Counted from the first letter of the stretch, positions 26,460 to 37,894 are shown. The stretch: DNA of 64,000 nt from an uncultured Collinsella sp. (GCA_902472315.1 CABRNM010000001.1:210532-274531); one strand, 5' to 3'. The notes: a model not told the origin generated them from the letters alone. Program-made: numbers and translations.

Positions 26460-28112
26460 GTGGCGGGTAGATTGGGGCCTTCCTTGATTCGATGCGTTCT
26501 CTCGAGGTTCATCAGAGCAAAAGGGGCTTTCGTCTTCATTGCTATCACGGTGATTGGAACCGCTCTCTCCTATGCCATGCCATACGTGAACGGGAAATTC
26601 TTAGATTTTCTTCTCGGTAACCGCAGCGAAAGAGACGCCGTACTCTTCGCGCTCCTGGTTGCGTCAATAGGAGTTTTCTCCACCCTCTTTACTTATTTTG
26701 CAGGAACACTTTCCATTCGCATAACCACGAGACTTTCCTTTGATCTTCTCAGGGAGGCCGTCTTGCGTTTTGAAAGAGACGATTACTTGGTGAGTCGGAC
26801 CATCGATCCAGCCTATACAACGCAACGGATTATTTCCGACTCCAGCGTGGTCTCATCCTTCGTTTTGGCGAATTTTATCAGTGCGCCGCTGTCCATTGTA
26901 GCCATTCCCATCGTATTGCTTATCATATGGTCAATTGATTCAACTCTCGCGGTGTTTTCCATCATTCTCCTCATCGTGTATTTCTGTGTAATTACTGGGT
27001 TGAGGAAACTTTTGTATAGGGTCACGTATGAGAAGAAAGAGGCGGACAGCGCCTTTTACGCCGCAATTGCATCGCAGCTTAATCAGATTCTCAACATTCA
27101 ACTGACATCTTCGTACGGCAAGAGCGAACAAGCGCTCGACGCTGGGTTTAAGAGCTATTTTCCCAAAGTTTTGCGCTCCGGAAAGCTATCATATTCTCTG
27201 ACATCGCTCGATGGTCTTTTCGCAGCGTTGTTTCAAGCGGTGATACTTGTTGTTTCCGGAGTACGAATCATTAACGGAACTATGTCAATAGGCGAGTACA
27301 CTATCATCGGTACATACTTCGCGGTTCTCTTTAAGACTTTGAAAAGTATGATGTCATTGTTCAAATCCTATCAAGATGCCAAAGCATCATGGGATAGGAC
27401 GGCTATCGCGACGAGAGAAAAGGAGAGATCGGGGTGGAATCGGACCGATTTAGCTAAACTCGATGAAATAAATGACATTTCGGTATCTGATTTGGAATTC
27501 TCGGTTGCCCTTCCAGACGGATCTGTCCGAGAGGTCCTCGGCGGGTTTTCTTTCAAGTTTTCCGGTCCTGGTACATATTGCATAGTTGGGGAAAACGGAA
27601 GAGGCAAGACGTCACTTCTTTACTTGATGCTCGGGCTATACTCATCGAAAGGCAAAGTAAAATACAACGGCGTGCCAATCGAAGAATGCGACTTGGATTA
27701 CATACGTGCGAGAGAGATATCGTGCTGCCCACAGTCGTGCTTCGCGCCGGACGAAACGGTGAAAGAGCTGTTAGAGTATTTCGACACGCCCTTTTCTTCC
27801 TATCACCGGGGTGTAGATGGCCTACTTTCGCTGGAAAACAGCGTGAAGGAGTTGCTCGGGAAACGTTGCTCCGCGCTTTCGGGCGGTGAGCTGCGCCGAG
27901 TGTACTTATGGTCGGCGATTTCACGCAAGTCGTCAGTTTTGGTACTCGACGAGCCCACGACTGGGTTAGACGCTGTAAGCCGCGCCGAGCTTGCGGCCTA
28001 TGTTAAGCGCAACAAGCAAAGCCAGCTGATCATCGTTGTCTCTCACGATGACGAGATGGTCGGCGCGGTAGAAGGGGTAGTGGATTTAGGCAGCATGTAC
28101 CAGGGTAAATGA
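26460..28112 (+). CDS. ABC transporter, fused membrane and ATP-binding domains (probable peptide exporter)
   Basis: This 550-residue half-transporter has about six membrane helices in residues 1-310 and an ATPase domain from about 340. Motifs are Walker A GENGRGKTS near residue 378, signature LSGGELRR near 475 and Walker B VLVLDEPTTGLD near 497, then the switch His in VVSHDD. No C39 peptidase domain precedes the membrane part, so it would not itself cut a leader. The start is uncertain: GTG 26460 has a weak ribosome site. Codon use is AT-richer than the neighbouring core genes. It lies in the same island as the radical SAM maturase and precursor genes, on the opposite strand, and probably exports their product. 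Confidence 0.85.
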   Translation: MAGRLGPSLIRCVLSRFIRAKGAFVFIAITVIGTALSYAMPYVNGKFLDFLLGNRSERDAVLFALLVASIGVFSTLFTYFAGTLSIRITTRLSFDLLREAVLRFERDDYLVSRTIDPAYTTQRIISDSSVVSSFVLANFISAPLSIVAIPIVLLIIWSIDSTLAVFSIILLIVYFCVITGLRKLLYRVTYEKKEADSAFYAAIASQLNQILNIQLTSSYGKSEQALDAGFKSYFPKVLRSGKLSYSLTSLDGLFAALFQAVILVVSGVRIINGTMSIGEYTIIGTYFAVLFKTLKSMMSLFKSYQDAKASWDRTAIATREKERSGWNRTDLAKLDEINDISVSDLEFSVALPDGSVREVLGGFSFKFSGPGTYCIVGENGRGKTSLLYLMLGLYSSKGKVKYNGVPIEECDLDYIRAREISCCPQSCFAPDETVKELLEYFDTPFSSYHRGVDGLLSLENSVKELLGKRCSALSGGELRRVYLWSAISRKSSVLVLDEPTTGLDAVSRAELAAYVKRNKQSQLIIVVSHDDEMVGAVEGVVDLGSMYQGK

Positions 28113-28483
28113 TGACAAGTGTAGTGCTACCCAACTGGCAGAGATAACAAAAAGGCGATGCAGATGCACGTAGCATTCAGGCGGTTCGGACTCGGTGCCT
28201 TCACGCCATCGCAACGCTTTCAGATATAGTTCTCGTTCTCTTACTAAAGGAAACTTTAGTCTACGTCATCTTGTCGAGACAGAGGTGAAGCGAAGTGTTG
28301 TCGCGACGTATCTTATTCCAGGTGGCTCAGTATCAGCGTGAGAATCGCACCAAAGTGTACTTACGATTCTCGTGTCCCACGGACAACATGAGCTGAGCAT
28401 TGAGGTTCCACCCTTTGCTGCAACTACACGGGGTTGGACGGCAATGAATATGCCGGGCCGCATACCACGCGCAGCGGGGGTCC
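28113..28483 (+). other. Gene-free stretch after the ABC transporter
   Basis: No coding frame with a start and ribosome site is seen. A small perfect hairpin (ACTAAAG, GAAA loop, CTTTAGT) lies at 28243-28260 without a T tract. The stretch probably holds debris linked to the IS remnant that follows. Confidence 0.35.
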
Positions 28484-28609
28484 ATGTCCCAGTATGTTGC
28501 CTACAGCAGCCTCGATGTCCACGCACACATCATCTCTGCCTTCGCGTTCAATCCATTTGCCGGAGAGTGCGAGGGTTGCCAGGCCGTAGAATTCGAGCCG
28601 AACAAATGA
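28484..28609 (+). pseudogene. Remnant of an IS110-type transposase N-terminus
   Basis: A 41-residue frame begins MSQYVAYSSLDVHAHIIS and continues AFAFNPFAGE. This resembles the start of IS110-family transposases, where the first catalytic Asp sits in a LDVHA-type motif. The frame ends at a TGA after 41 codons, and nothing resembling the rest of the roughly 350-400 residue protein follows. It is short, so the family assignment is tentative. Confidence 0.5.
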
Positions 28610-28703
28610 AATGCGGTATCAGCGCATAGGATTAAACTGACGATTGCTTTGCACTGAGAATACGCTTGGAAAGCCGCTATGGGTGGCGGCCCGGGTTAAA
28701 TAG

Positions 28704-28748
28704 AGAAGCCCGTCCGATCACTTTCATGTGGCGAACGGTCGGGCTTCT
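28704..28748 (-). terminator. Terminator of the RiPP peptide operon (possibly bidirectional)
   Basis: AGAAGCCCG (28704-28712) pairs with CGGGCTTCT (28740-28748), and inner bases add pairs. On the minus strand it is followed by CTATTTAACC; on the plus strand by TATTCC. It lies 65 bases after the stop of the small membrane peptide gene. Confidence 0.6.
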
Positions 28749-28812
28749 TATTCCACTTGCCGATGCTCGGCTCATATTGGAAGAAAGCTACGCTAATGTT
28801 TGCGTGACACTC

Positions 28813-28920
28813 CTATTTTCTCCGAAGAAAGAGTCGGATAATGAAGAATAGAATTAAAAAAGGTGCCAGATATAACGCAAATATAAAGGCTAATCCAACG
28901 AGACCTTGCAATAATGGCAT
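28813..28920 (-). CDS. 35-residue hydrophobic membrane peptide at the end of the RiPP operon
   Basis: The frame encodes a 35-residue peptide that is a single hydrophobic helix (GLVGLAFIFALYLAPF and on) ending in the basic tail RLFLRRK. GGGAGGAG lies directly upstream of ATG 28920, a strong ribosome site. It is 78 bases after the stop of precursor peptide 2 and shares its strand. Possible roles are immunity or an exporter accessory; neither is shown. The good ribosome site and position are the evidence that it is real. Confidence 0.55.
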   Translation of the reverse strand: MPLLQGLVGLAFIFALYLAPFLILFFIIRLFLRRK

Positions 28921-28998
28921 AACTCCTCCCAGACACGAGATTTTGGTATTTGTCCCCATCTTATTCTGAATTGGACCAAATAGTTCCTAGCCACAAAA

Positions 28999-29178
28999 CT
29001 ACTCGTCAACTGGATCGCACCAATCTGCTGGCAAAACACAGCTTGATTCTTTATCGACATAGCACCAATCCGCAACAGGGCACTCGGCGATGTCGTAAAA
29101 ATTGCATATATCAACTCCAAGACAACAAGGCTCAACGGGAGGATGTTCATTTGAACCAACAGGATGGATATGCTTCAT
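28999..29178 (-). CDS. Cys-rich RiPP precursor peptide 2 (59 residues)
   Basis: The peptide begins MKHIHPVGSNEHPP, the same first six residues as precursor 1. The rest holds seven Cys (18, 19, 25, 33, 39, 47, 54). Asp follows at +4 after Cys19, 25, 33 and 54, at +3 after Cys39 and at +5 after Cys47. GAGGAG lies 5 bases before ATG 29178. The gene starts 30 bases after the stop of precursor 1. The C-x3-D spacing resembles ranthipeptide precursors such as PapA (freyrasin), where a radical SAM enzyme joins Cys sulfur to Asp beta carbon. It is likely a substrate of the maturase upstream. It is under 60 codons and would be missed by common length limits. Confidence 0.8.
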   Translation of the reverse strand: MKHIHPVGSNEHPPVEPCCLGVDICNFYDIAECPVADWCYVDKESSCVLPADWCDPVDE

Positions 29179-29208
29179 AACAGCTCCTCACCTTAATCCA
29201 ATTAGAGA

Positions 29209-29412
29209 CTACGTTTGATCAATGCCACAGTGATCTACAACGCAGATGCTGCCGCCATCCATGTCATAGTCGCAGTAATCGTATGCACCACAGCCATCTG
29301 CTTTATCATAAACAGTACAGATGTCAGTAATGCCCAAGAGGCAGTCAAAAGACATCGGCTTCACGCCTGCCTCGTCGCCACTTCCTGGATTAATCGGATG
29401 AATATGCTTCAC
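29209..29412 (-). CDS. Cys-rich RiPP precursor peptide 1 (67 residues)
   Basis: Translation from GTG 29412, which follows AGGGAGG by 6 bases, gives MKHIHPINPGSGDEAG and a core with six Cys (24, 32, 41, 47, 57, 62). Each is followed by Asp: D30, D36, D45, D50, D60 and D65. Cys and Asp/Tyr dominate the core, which has almost no basic residues. It shares its leader and Cys order with precursor 2, so the two are paralogous. The first four residues MKHI also open the SCIFF peptides of clostridia. An upstream extension to 29460 is open but has no ribosome site. It is 169 bases downstream of the maturase gene. Confidence 0.82.
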   Translation of the reverse strand: MKHIHPINPGSGDEAGVKPMSFDCLLGITDICTVYDKADGCGAYDYCDYDMDGGSICVVDHCGIDQT

Positions 29413-29581
29413 GACTACCTCCCTTTGAGTGCAGAAAAACCTCAATATTGTGTATAACAAACCAAGATGTCTAGTTCACCATATTTCTAGAATGGTTTCG
29501 GCGAACGTAGCAATAAGCTTCGCAGACGGTAATCAGAAGAACGAACACCTCCACAATGGTGACAGCAATGCGCTGAACCGC

Positions 29582-30940
29582 TTATTCCGATACAGTAGCT
29601 TCTCGTTGATTTTTCTCCTGCGAAGATGAGTGGCGGGAAATAAGGTCAAAAGCCATCTCGTAGCACATTTTTCTATATTCACATGATGCAGGGTGTAGAC
29701 TCTTGGGCAAGTAGCCGTGCTCGTCTGCAGCCTCCCAGCTACAGCCCCCACCACAGAAAGACCGAGCCCAACAGTCCGTACAGTCAATTCTTTTTTCGAC
29801 ACCCTGACTCCAGTTTTCAATATACCTAGTTTCGTCAATTCCGGTGACGATGTTGCCCATTTTGAATCGCATCATCCCGACAAACCTGTGACAGGGGTAT
29901 ACGTCCCCTTCGGGAGTCACGGAAATAAAACGCCTGCCAGCCCCGCATCCGACAAAGGCGATCCTGTTACTCATAATCAAATCAACTGCAGTTTTCAATG
30001 TTCTAAACAAGGGCTTTTCCCCTTGATCAATCTGTTTGAGATATTGATCCGCCAAATCTATTAGGCCCGCCCTGATTTTGTTTAATGAGTGTTCGTCGAG
30101 TTTGATATTCTCATCGAATGAGCTCACGGGCGAGAAGTAAATCCTTCTGAAGCCCATCTCTTTAAACTAAAGATAGTCTTCAACAAGGTTACAGTTATTA
30201 TTTGTTAAGGTCGCTCTTGCGCCGAAGGGGAACGACTCGGAAAAACGACGAACGTTTTTGTCGATATCGGAGAAAGAGCCGCCTCCCGTCTTGTACGGGC
30301 GCGATGCATCGTGCTTGCATCCTGTACCATCGAGACTAATCAGAACAGAAAACCCGTGCTCCTTGAAAGAATTCACAGCAGTGTCATTCAAAAGCGTTCC
30401 GTTGGTCGTAATAGAATAGGTAAAGTTTCTATTGGGGTATATTCTTTTTGAATAGTCGACCGTTTTCCATATCAGCGGCTCGTTAATCATGGGTTCCCCA
30501 CCAAAAAAGACGATCGCAAGCGTTTCGTTTTCCGATGAACTTGCGACGAGGTAGTCGACCGCCTTGAAGGCTATCTCGTCTGTCATCAGCAGAGGAGACG
30601 TTCCATAATCTCCTTTACCGGCAAAACAGTAACTACAACCAAGGTTGCATGCATGTGAAACGTGGAGTTCGATGGATCTAAGTTTTCGAGGCGTGTCTTT
30701 TGTTAAGAAAGTCCGCTCAGACAATCGTTGATACTCATCAATGTCGTCTTCAAGTTCTGCTATGGTCGTTTGGTCGTAGCCTTTCGCAGCAAGTGACTTT
30801 GTTAGCAACTTCGAGTTGACCGTTCTTCCCGATGCTTCAAATATGCGAAGCGCATCTTCTGATGCTTGGTCAACCTGAAAGCAATTGCGAGTGACCTCAT
30901 CGAAGCAGTAACGACGATCACTTACTGAGAAAAAATGCAT
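29582..30940 (-). pseudogene. Radical SAM/SPASM peptide maturase interrupted by one in-frame TAG
   Basis: The frame from ATG 30940 to 29582 spans 452 codons with a single TAG at 30169-30167 (codon 258). The frame is unchanged on both sides. The N-terminal 90 residues resemble a leader-binding RRE. The radical SAM cluster is CNLGCSYC (Cys98, 102, 105), followed by FFGGEP. The C-terminal half has SPASM Cys at 332, 350, 387, 390, 396, 400, 420 and 426, with CGAGRRF, YPCHRFVG and CTDCWARSFCGGGC as in SCIFF-type maturases. Such enzymes form Cys thioether links in peptides. It is either a recent pseudogene or read through. ATG 30940 follows GAGGAA closely; GTG 30970 is an alternative. Confidence 0.85.
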
Positions 30941-31510
30941 ACGTTCCTCAATTTCATGCTGGACTGGCACTAACCTTGTTTATTGTTGCGCAGCTATAAA
31001 AAACCACCAGCGGGGATTCGGTGTGCGGCCCAATCGGACTCCCAAAAGGTTCTATTTGAGGCTGGCAAGCTTTGTGTTGTTGGCACTTCGACAGCGCTCT
31101 TTATTCCAACATGGAGCCTCGCAGTTTGAGTCGACTTGCCTCTGGAAGGTCCGATCTTAACTTGATTTAGGATGAAAACAGATTACAGGCGCGCTCCTCT
31201 AGAAAGAAAGGAAACCAATCGCCGCCTTTCACCAGGAAAGTTTTTATAGCCCACCTCGAGCAAAATGAAAGATGCGAGAGCGATTGGGGAACAACGCGAA
31301 TCTCCCCTTTTGGGTGGGAGCGAGCCTTCAGCCACCGGCGAACGACTCGCCCTGGTCAGAATCTGGAAGTGGTGCCGGGCCGCTTGGGCCTCCCCGGTGA
31401 CTTCGTGGGGCTTACCTGCCTGACGTCGAGGAGTACATCCGCAAGATTCGTTCCCTATGCCGTTTGCTCTCACGCCCGCCTTAGTTCCAAGTCGGGCGAG
31501 CCGCCGCGCT
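30941..31510 (+). other. Gene-free junction between the RiPP island and the truncated FHA copy
   Basis: No frame with both a start and recognisable content is seen. The minus strand just upstream of the maturase is AT-rich and should hold its promoter. A short plus frame near 31407-31480 (GAYLPDVEEYIRKIRSLC) may be a remnant of an unknown gene. Confidence 0.35.
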
Positions 31511-31930
31511 CATGCGACCCGTGGCGGCGACACGTTGACGCCGCGCTCGCTGAGCACATCTTCGGTCGCGGGCGAGCACGAGGTCGCGCCGGCGCATCCG
31601 CTGGGACTGCTGTGCGTGCAAAACGGCTACGTGGTGAGCGTCCCGCGCTGGATTCAGCCGAGTGAGGAAGGCGTTGAGATCGGCGCGCTGGCAACGGGGG
31701 AGGGCGGCATCACCGACGACGTCTCGGCCCGCCATGCCCATATCTGGTGCGACGAGTCTGGCGCATGGTTTGTCGAGGACCTGTCGTCCACTAACGGCAC
31801 CGTGGTGGTAAACGGGGCCACGAGTGTGTGTATTCAAGTAGAGCCCGGCCGCTCCGCCCAGCTCAACCCCGGCGACGAGCTCAAACTCGGCGAATCCACC
31901 ACCTACGCCATCCTGCTCGGCGCCCTCTAG
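31511..31930 (+). pseudogene. 5'-truncated copy of the FHA-domain gene
   Basis: The 140 codons match residues about 171-312 of the complete FHA protein at 24256-25194, including SARHAHIWC, LSSTNGTVVVN and the ending LGAL. The N-terminal half is absent. Differences are spread through the copy (for example QNIWHV against SGAWFV), so it is not a recent duplication. No ribosome site precedes it. A GDD-to-DD deletion lies within the FHA domain. Confidence 0.8.
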
Positions 31931-32036
31931 CCGGCAGTTAGGGACGTTCCTTTCCTGCCGGTACTTGGGGACACTCCTTGGCGCGTCAGAGCCAGTCGTC
32001 CGGGGATGGAGGGACCATTCTGGCCCTTGGCGGTCA
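31511..32036 (+). repeat. Long direct repeat, right copy
   Basis: This is the partner of 24768-25304. It includes the truncated FHA gene, the palindrome GCCGGCAG (31930-31937) against CTGCCGG (31955-31961) and the following sequence to CTTGGCGGTCA. Homology stops there on both sides. Confidence 0.85.
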
Positions 32037-32094
32037 CCCGAGGTAAACCTTTACCGCCCGCCTATATTTGTCGAAATTACACTTAACGGCGGGG

Positions 32095-32381
32095 TACAAT
32101 AAACCCGCATGCGGATTTCCGTTGCGGGCGCTTCCCATCGCCGGGGCGTGCCCGGGAGCATCCGGCATGCGGCCTTTGCGGCGCTCGGTCATGTGCAAGA
32201 CGGGCGGTCGGGTCTGTGGGGCGCATCAGCTGCCCCTCGCCTCGGCATGTCTTCTCTCCACGCCACGTACCTGCTGCTGAGCCTGCCTGCCAGATGATTG
32301 GAAGCAACAGCGTAAATCCCATCACGCCAACATCCCGGCGATCGCCGGGGCCTGTATACCTATATGAGAGGAGAGGGGTAT
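32095..32381 (+). promoter_or_regulatory. Candidate -10 box and long GC-rich leader of nifJ
   Basis: TACAAT at 32095-32100 in the context GGGTACAAT is a good extended -10. No clear -35 is visible at 17 bases. If used, the nifJ mRNA would carry about 270 untranslated bases with several complementary segments (for example CCGGGG and CCCCGG). I do not recognise a known riboswitch class. GGAGAGGGG ends a few bases before ATG 32382. Confidence 0.45.
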
Positions 32382-35921
<3,540 letters not shown>

Positions 35922-35932
35922 GTCTCCCACCG

Positions 35933-36055
35933 CAGGATCTGAGGGCTGACCTTCGCGGACGTCCTCGGACATGAAAGAACCCCCGCTGCGCACTACGTGC
36001 GGCGGGGGTTCTTTCGTCCTGCGGAGTGTCCGCGAAGGTCAGCCCTCAGATCCTG
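35933..36055 (+). repeat. Nested 28-bp palindrome around the nifJ terminator
   Basis: The 28 bases at 35933-35960 (beginning CAGGATCTGAGGG) are perfectly inverted at 36028-36055. The terminator hairpin 35973-36015 lies inside. The whole can fold into one long two-part stem. Confidence 0.9.
35973..36015 (+). terminator. Terminator of nifJ
   Basis: GAAAGAACCCCCGC (35973-35986) pairs with GCGGGGGTTCTTTC (36002-36015); the 3' side of the stem carries the T-rich stretch. It is nearly symmetric and may act in both directions. Confidence 0.8.
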
Positions 36056-36127
36056 CTACGACTACGTCCTCGGATTGTGTGGTTGAATGAAGGACATGGT
36101 TGTGGGGGCCTTTTGTCCCGGTCGCTG

Positions 36128-36230
36128 TTTCGCGGCTTTGCCGCGAAAGGCGCGCCACTTTGGGGATGGATGGGGAGCGTGGCTGTTGCAACGCCTTATC
36201 CCTTTGCTTTTTCGCGCCTTTGGCGCGAAA
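36128..36230 (+). repeat. Two related short hairpins between nifJ and the DUF4143 ATPase gene
   Basis: TTTCGCGGC-TTT-GCCGCGAAA lies at 36128-36148 and TTTCGCGCC-TTT-GGCGCGAAA at 36210-36230. Each is followed by GCGC and CACTTTGGG- or CACCTTGGG-like sequence, so the unit is a repeat of about 80 bases. The region has no gene. Confidence 0.75.
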
Positions 36231-36291
36231 CGCGCAGCACCTTGGGAAATGCATTGATGCGTGGACGAGGCTGGATTGCAGATTCAAATGG

Positions 36292-37653
36292 CTAGAGAGA
36301 TATGGGCGCGAACGAGAAATCGTTATTGGGGTCATCCTTTTCCATAAACTCATCGAGACAAAACGTCATGTAGATTGGAACGTACAGAACCTTGCCCTCT
36401 TTGCTGAGATTCTCGTGGCTTAGTACAACGGCCTCGGGAATTTTGTACTCGCCCACACTCATCAGACGATCGAGGGCCGCGTGCGCTCGAACTTTCTTGC
36501 CCGATTTGACCTCGATTGGGACAACATGCCCGTGGACGCCTTCGATCACAAAGTCAACTTCACCGACCTCACGCGTTTGGTAGTACCATGCATCTGCCCC
36601 GAGGGCAACGAGTTCCTGCGCGACCACGTTCTCATAGAGACCACCAAGGTTGGGAGTTTTCATATCAAGATAGACAGCGCGTGCGGTGCTGCCGGGGTAT
36701 CGCGATGCGAGCATGCCTGTATCAGACTCGTATAGTTTGAAGGCTGTCGTTTTCTCCGTCCTCTTGAGAGGACTCCGTGGCTCCGTCACCCTGGCGACCA
36801 TCAATCCAACACCTGCGTTAACAAGCCACAGGAAATCCTGCTCATATTTTTTAAGGCGAGCTCCCTCACCCAGAGACGAAACAACAAAGCGATGAGACTC
36901 CGCCTCAAGCTGAACGGGAATTTGCTCAAAAATCGACCGAACGTTAAACGCTCGAGTCGATGCATATTTTGAGATATCGCTTTTGTACTGATCGACCAGC
37001 TGAGTTTGAAGCTCACGTGTGCTCACGAGCGAATAACCCGAATCAATATAATTCTGAACGACCTCCGGCATGCCGCCGCAAACGATATAAGCTCTATAGT
37101 TCTTGAGCATCGCCTCATGAATATAGTTTTCGACAGGATGTTTCTCGACAAGGCAGCTGCGAATGCCTGCAAGCACATTCTCGCTAACGCTGTTTGCCCA
37201 ACAAAACTCTTCAAAATCCATCGGGCGCATAACAATGTGCTCTACATACCCCACCGGAAAAGAAGAGATCCCCTTAAACTCAGTCCCAAGCATAGACCCC
37301 GAGAAGACATAGCTAAAGCGCCCATCCTCGACCAACGCCTTCATGAGTGTAACGATCTGCGGATACTCCTGAATCTCATCGACAAAGACAAGCGTATCGC
37401 CCTCAACAAGCGGCGCATCCGCAAGAAGGGCTACGCGGTTGATAAAGTCAACGGAGTTCTTTGCGCCAACAAGTGCATTCCTTGCTTCGACATCGAGTAG
37501 TAAATTGACCTCAAAATACGAAGCGTAGTTGCTTTTTCCAAACGCGCGAATCGCATAGCTCTTGCCAATCTGACGCGCACCAGTAACGAGTAATGCCTTA
37601 TTGGAGTTATTCTTCCAGCTCAAAAGCCTATCAGTGACCTTACGGCGTAGCAT
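36292..37653 (-). CDS. ATP-binding protein with DUF4143 domain
   Basis: This 453-residue protein belongs to the AAA-ATPase plus DUF4143 family common in gut anaerobes. Walker A GARQIGKS is near residue 25 and Walker B LVFVDEIQEYP near 93. The C-terminal third, with MKTPNLGGLYENVVAQEL and EVDFVIEG..VVPIEVKSGKK, resembles a PD-(D/E)XK nuclease-like core. The cellular role of the family is not established. ATG 37653 follows GGGGG; the frame stays open upstream through the repeats at 37668-37752, but that part is a spurious extension. AT-richer codon use suggests transfer. Confidence 0.88.
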   Translation of the reverse strand: MLRRKVTDRLLSWKNNSNKALLVTGARQIGKSYAIRAFGKSNYASYFEVNLLLDVEARNALVGAKNSVDFINRVALLADAPLVEGDTLVFVDEIQEYPQIVTLMKALVEDGRFSYVFSGSMLGTEFKGISSFPVGYVEHIVMRPMDFEEFCWANSVSENVLAGIRSCLVEKHPVENYIHEAMLKNYRAYIVCGGMPEVVQNYIDSGYSLVSTRELQTQLVDQYKSDISKYASTRAFNVRSIFEQIPVQLEAESHRFVVSSLGEGARLKKYEQDFLWLVNAGVGLMVARVTEPRSPLKRTEKTTAFKLYESDTGMLASRYPGSTARAVYLDMKTPNLGGLYENVVAQELVALGADAWYYQTREVGEVDFVIEGVHGHVVPIEVKSGKKVRAHAALDRLMSVGEYKIPEAVVLSHENLSKEGKVLYVPIYMTFCLDEFMEKDDPNNDFSFAPISL

Positions 37654-37667
37654 TAAACCCCCAAATG

Positions 37668-37752
37668 ACAAAAATTGACAGATAGAATCGCCTAAAATCA
37701 TACAAAAATTGGCAGATAATATTGTCGTAAATATACAAAAATTGGGAGATAG
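37668..37752 (-). promoter_or_regulatory. Three phased direct repeats upstream of the DUF4143 ATPase gene
   Basis: ACAAAAATTGACAGATAG (37668-37685), ACAAAAATTGGCAGATAA (37702-37719) and ACAAAAATTGGGAGATAG (37735-37752) are spaced 34 and 33 bases apart, about three helical turns. They fill the 100 bases before the gene. They may be operator sites for autoregulation or a binding array. Confidence 0.75.
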
Positions 37753-37805
37753 CAAAGGTTCGAATAGGCCTCAAAGCCACTGAAACAGTGCTCTACTTTG
37801 CGAAG

Positions 37806-37839
37806 GGGCTGGGGACGCTGTTGGGTGCGTCTCCAGCCC
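37806..37839 (-). terminator. Hairpin downstream of the DUF3830 gene pair
   Basis: GGGCTGGGGACGC (37806-37818) pairs with GCGTCTCCAGCCC (37827-37839) with one G-T pair. It lies 55 bases after the stop of the unknown gene on the minus strand. The T tract is poor. Confidence 0.5.
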
Positions 37840-37894
37840 TCTGATTCTTACTTTGGATCCCGATGGTGGGGTGTTGTCGGTGCTGCTTGCTTGG

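Noticed and set aside
26460..28112. Bacteriocin exporter with leader peptidase
   Set aside because: The protein starts directly with membrane helices and has no C39 Cys-His domain, so leader cleavage must be done by another protein.
28890..29159. An 89-codon minus-strand frame over precursor 2
   Set aside because: Precursor 2, in another frame at 28999-29178, has the ribosome site and the leader shared with precursor 1.
31183..31473. A 96-codon minus-strand frame next to the truncated FHA gene
   Set aside because: No ribosome site, mixed composition and no recognisable family.
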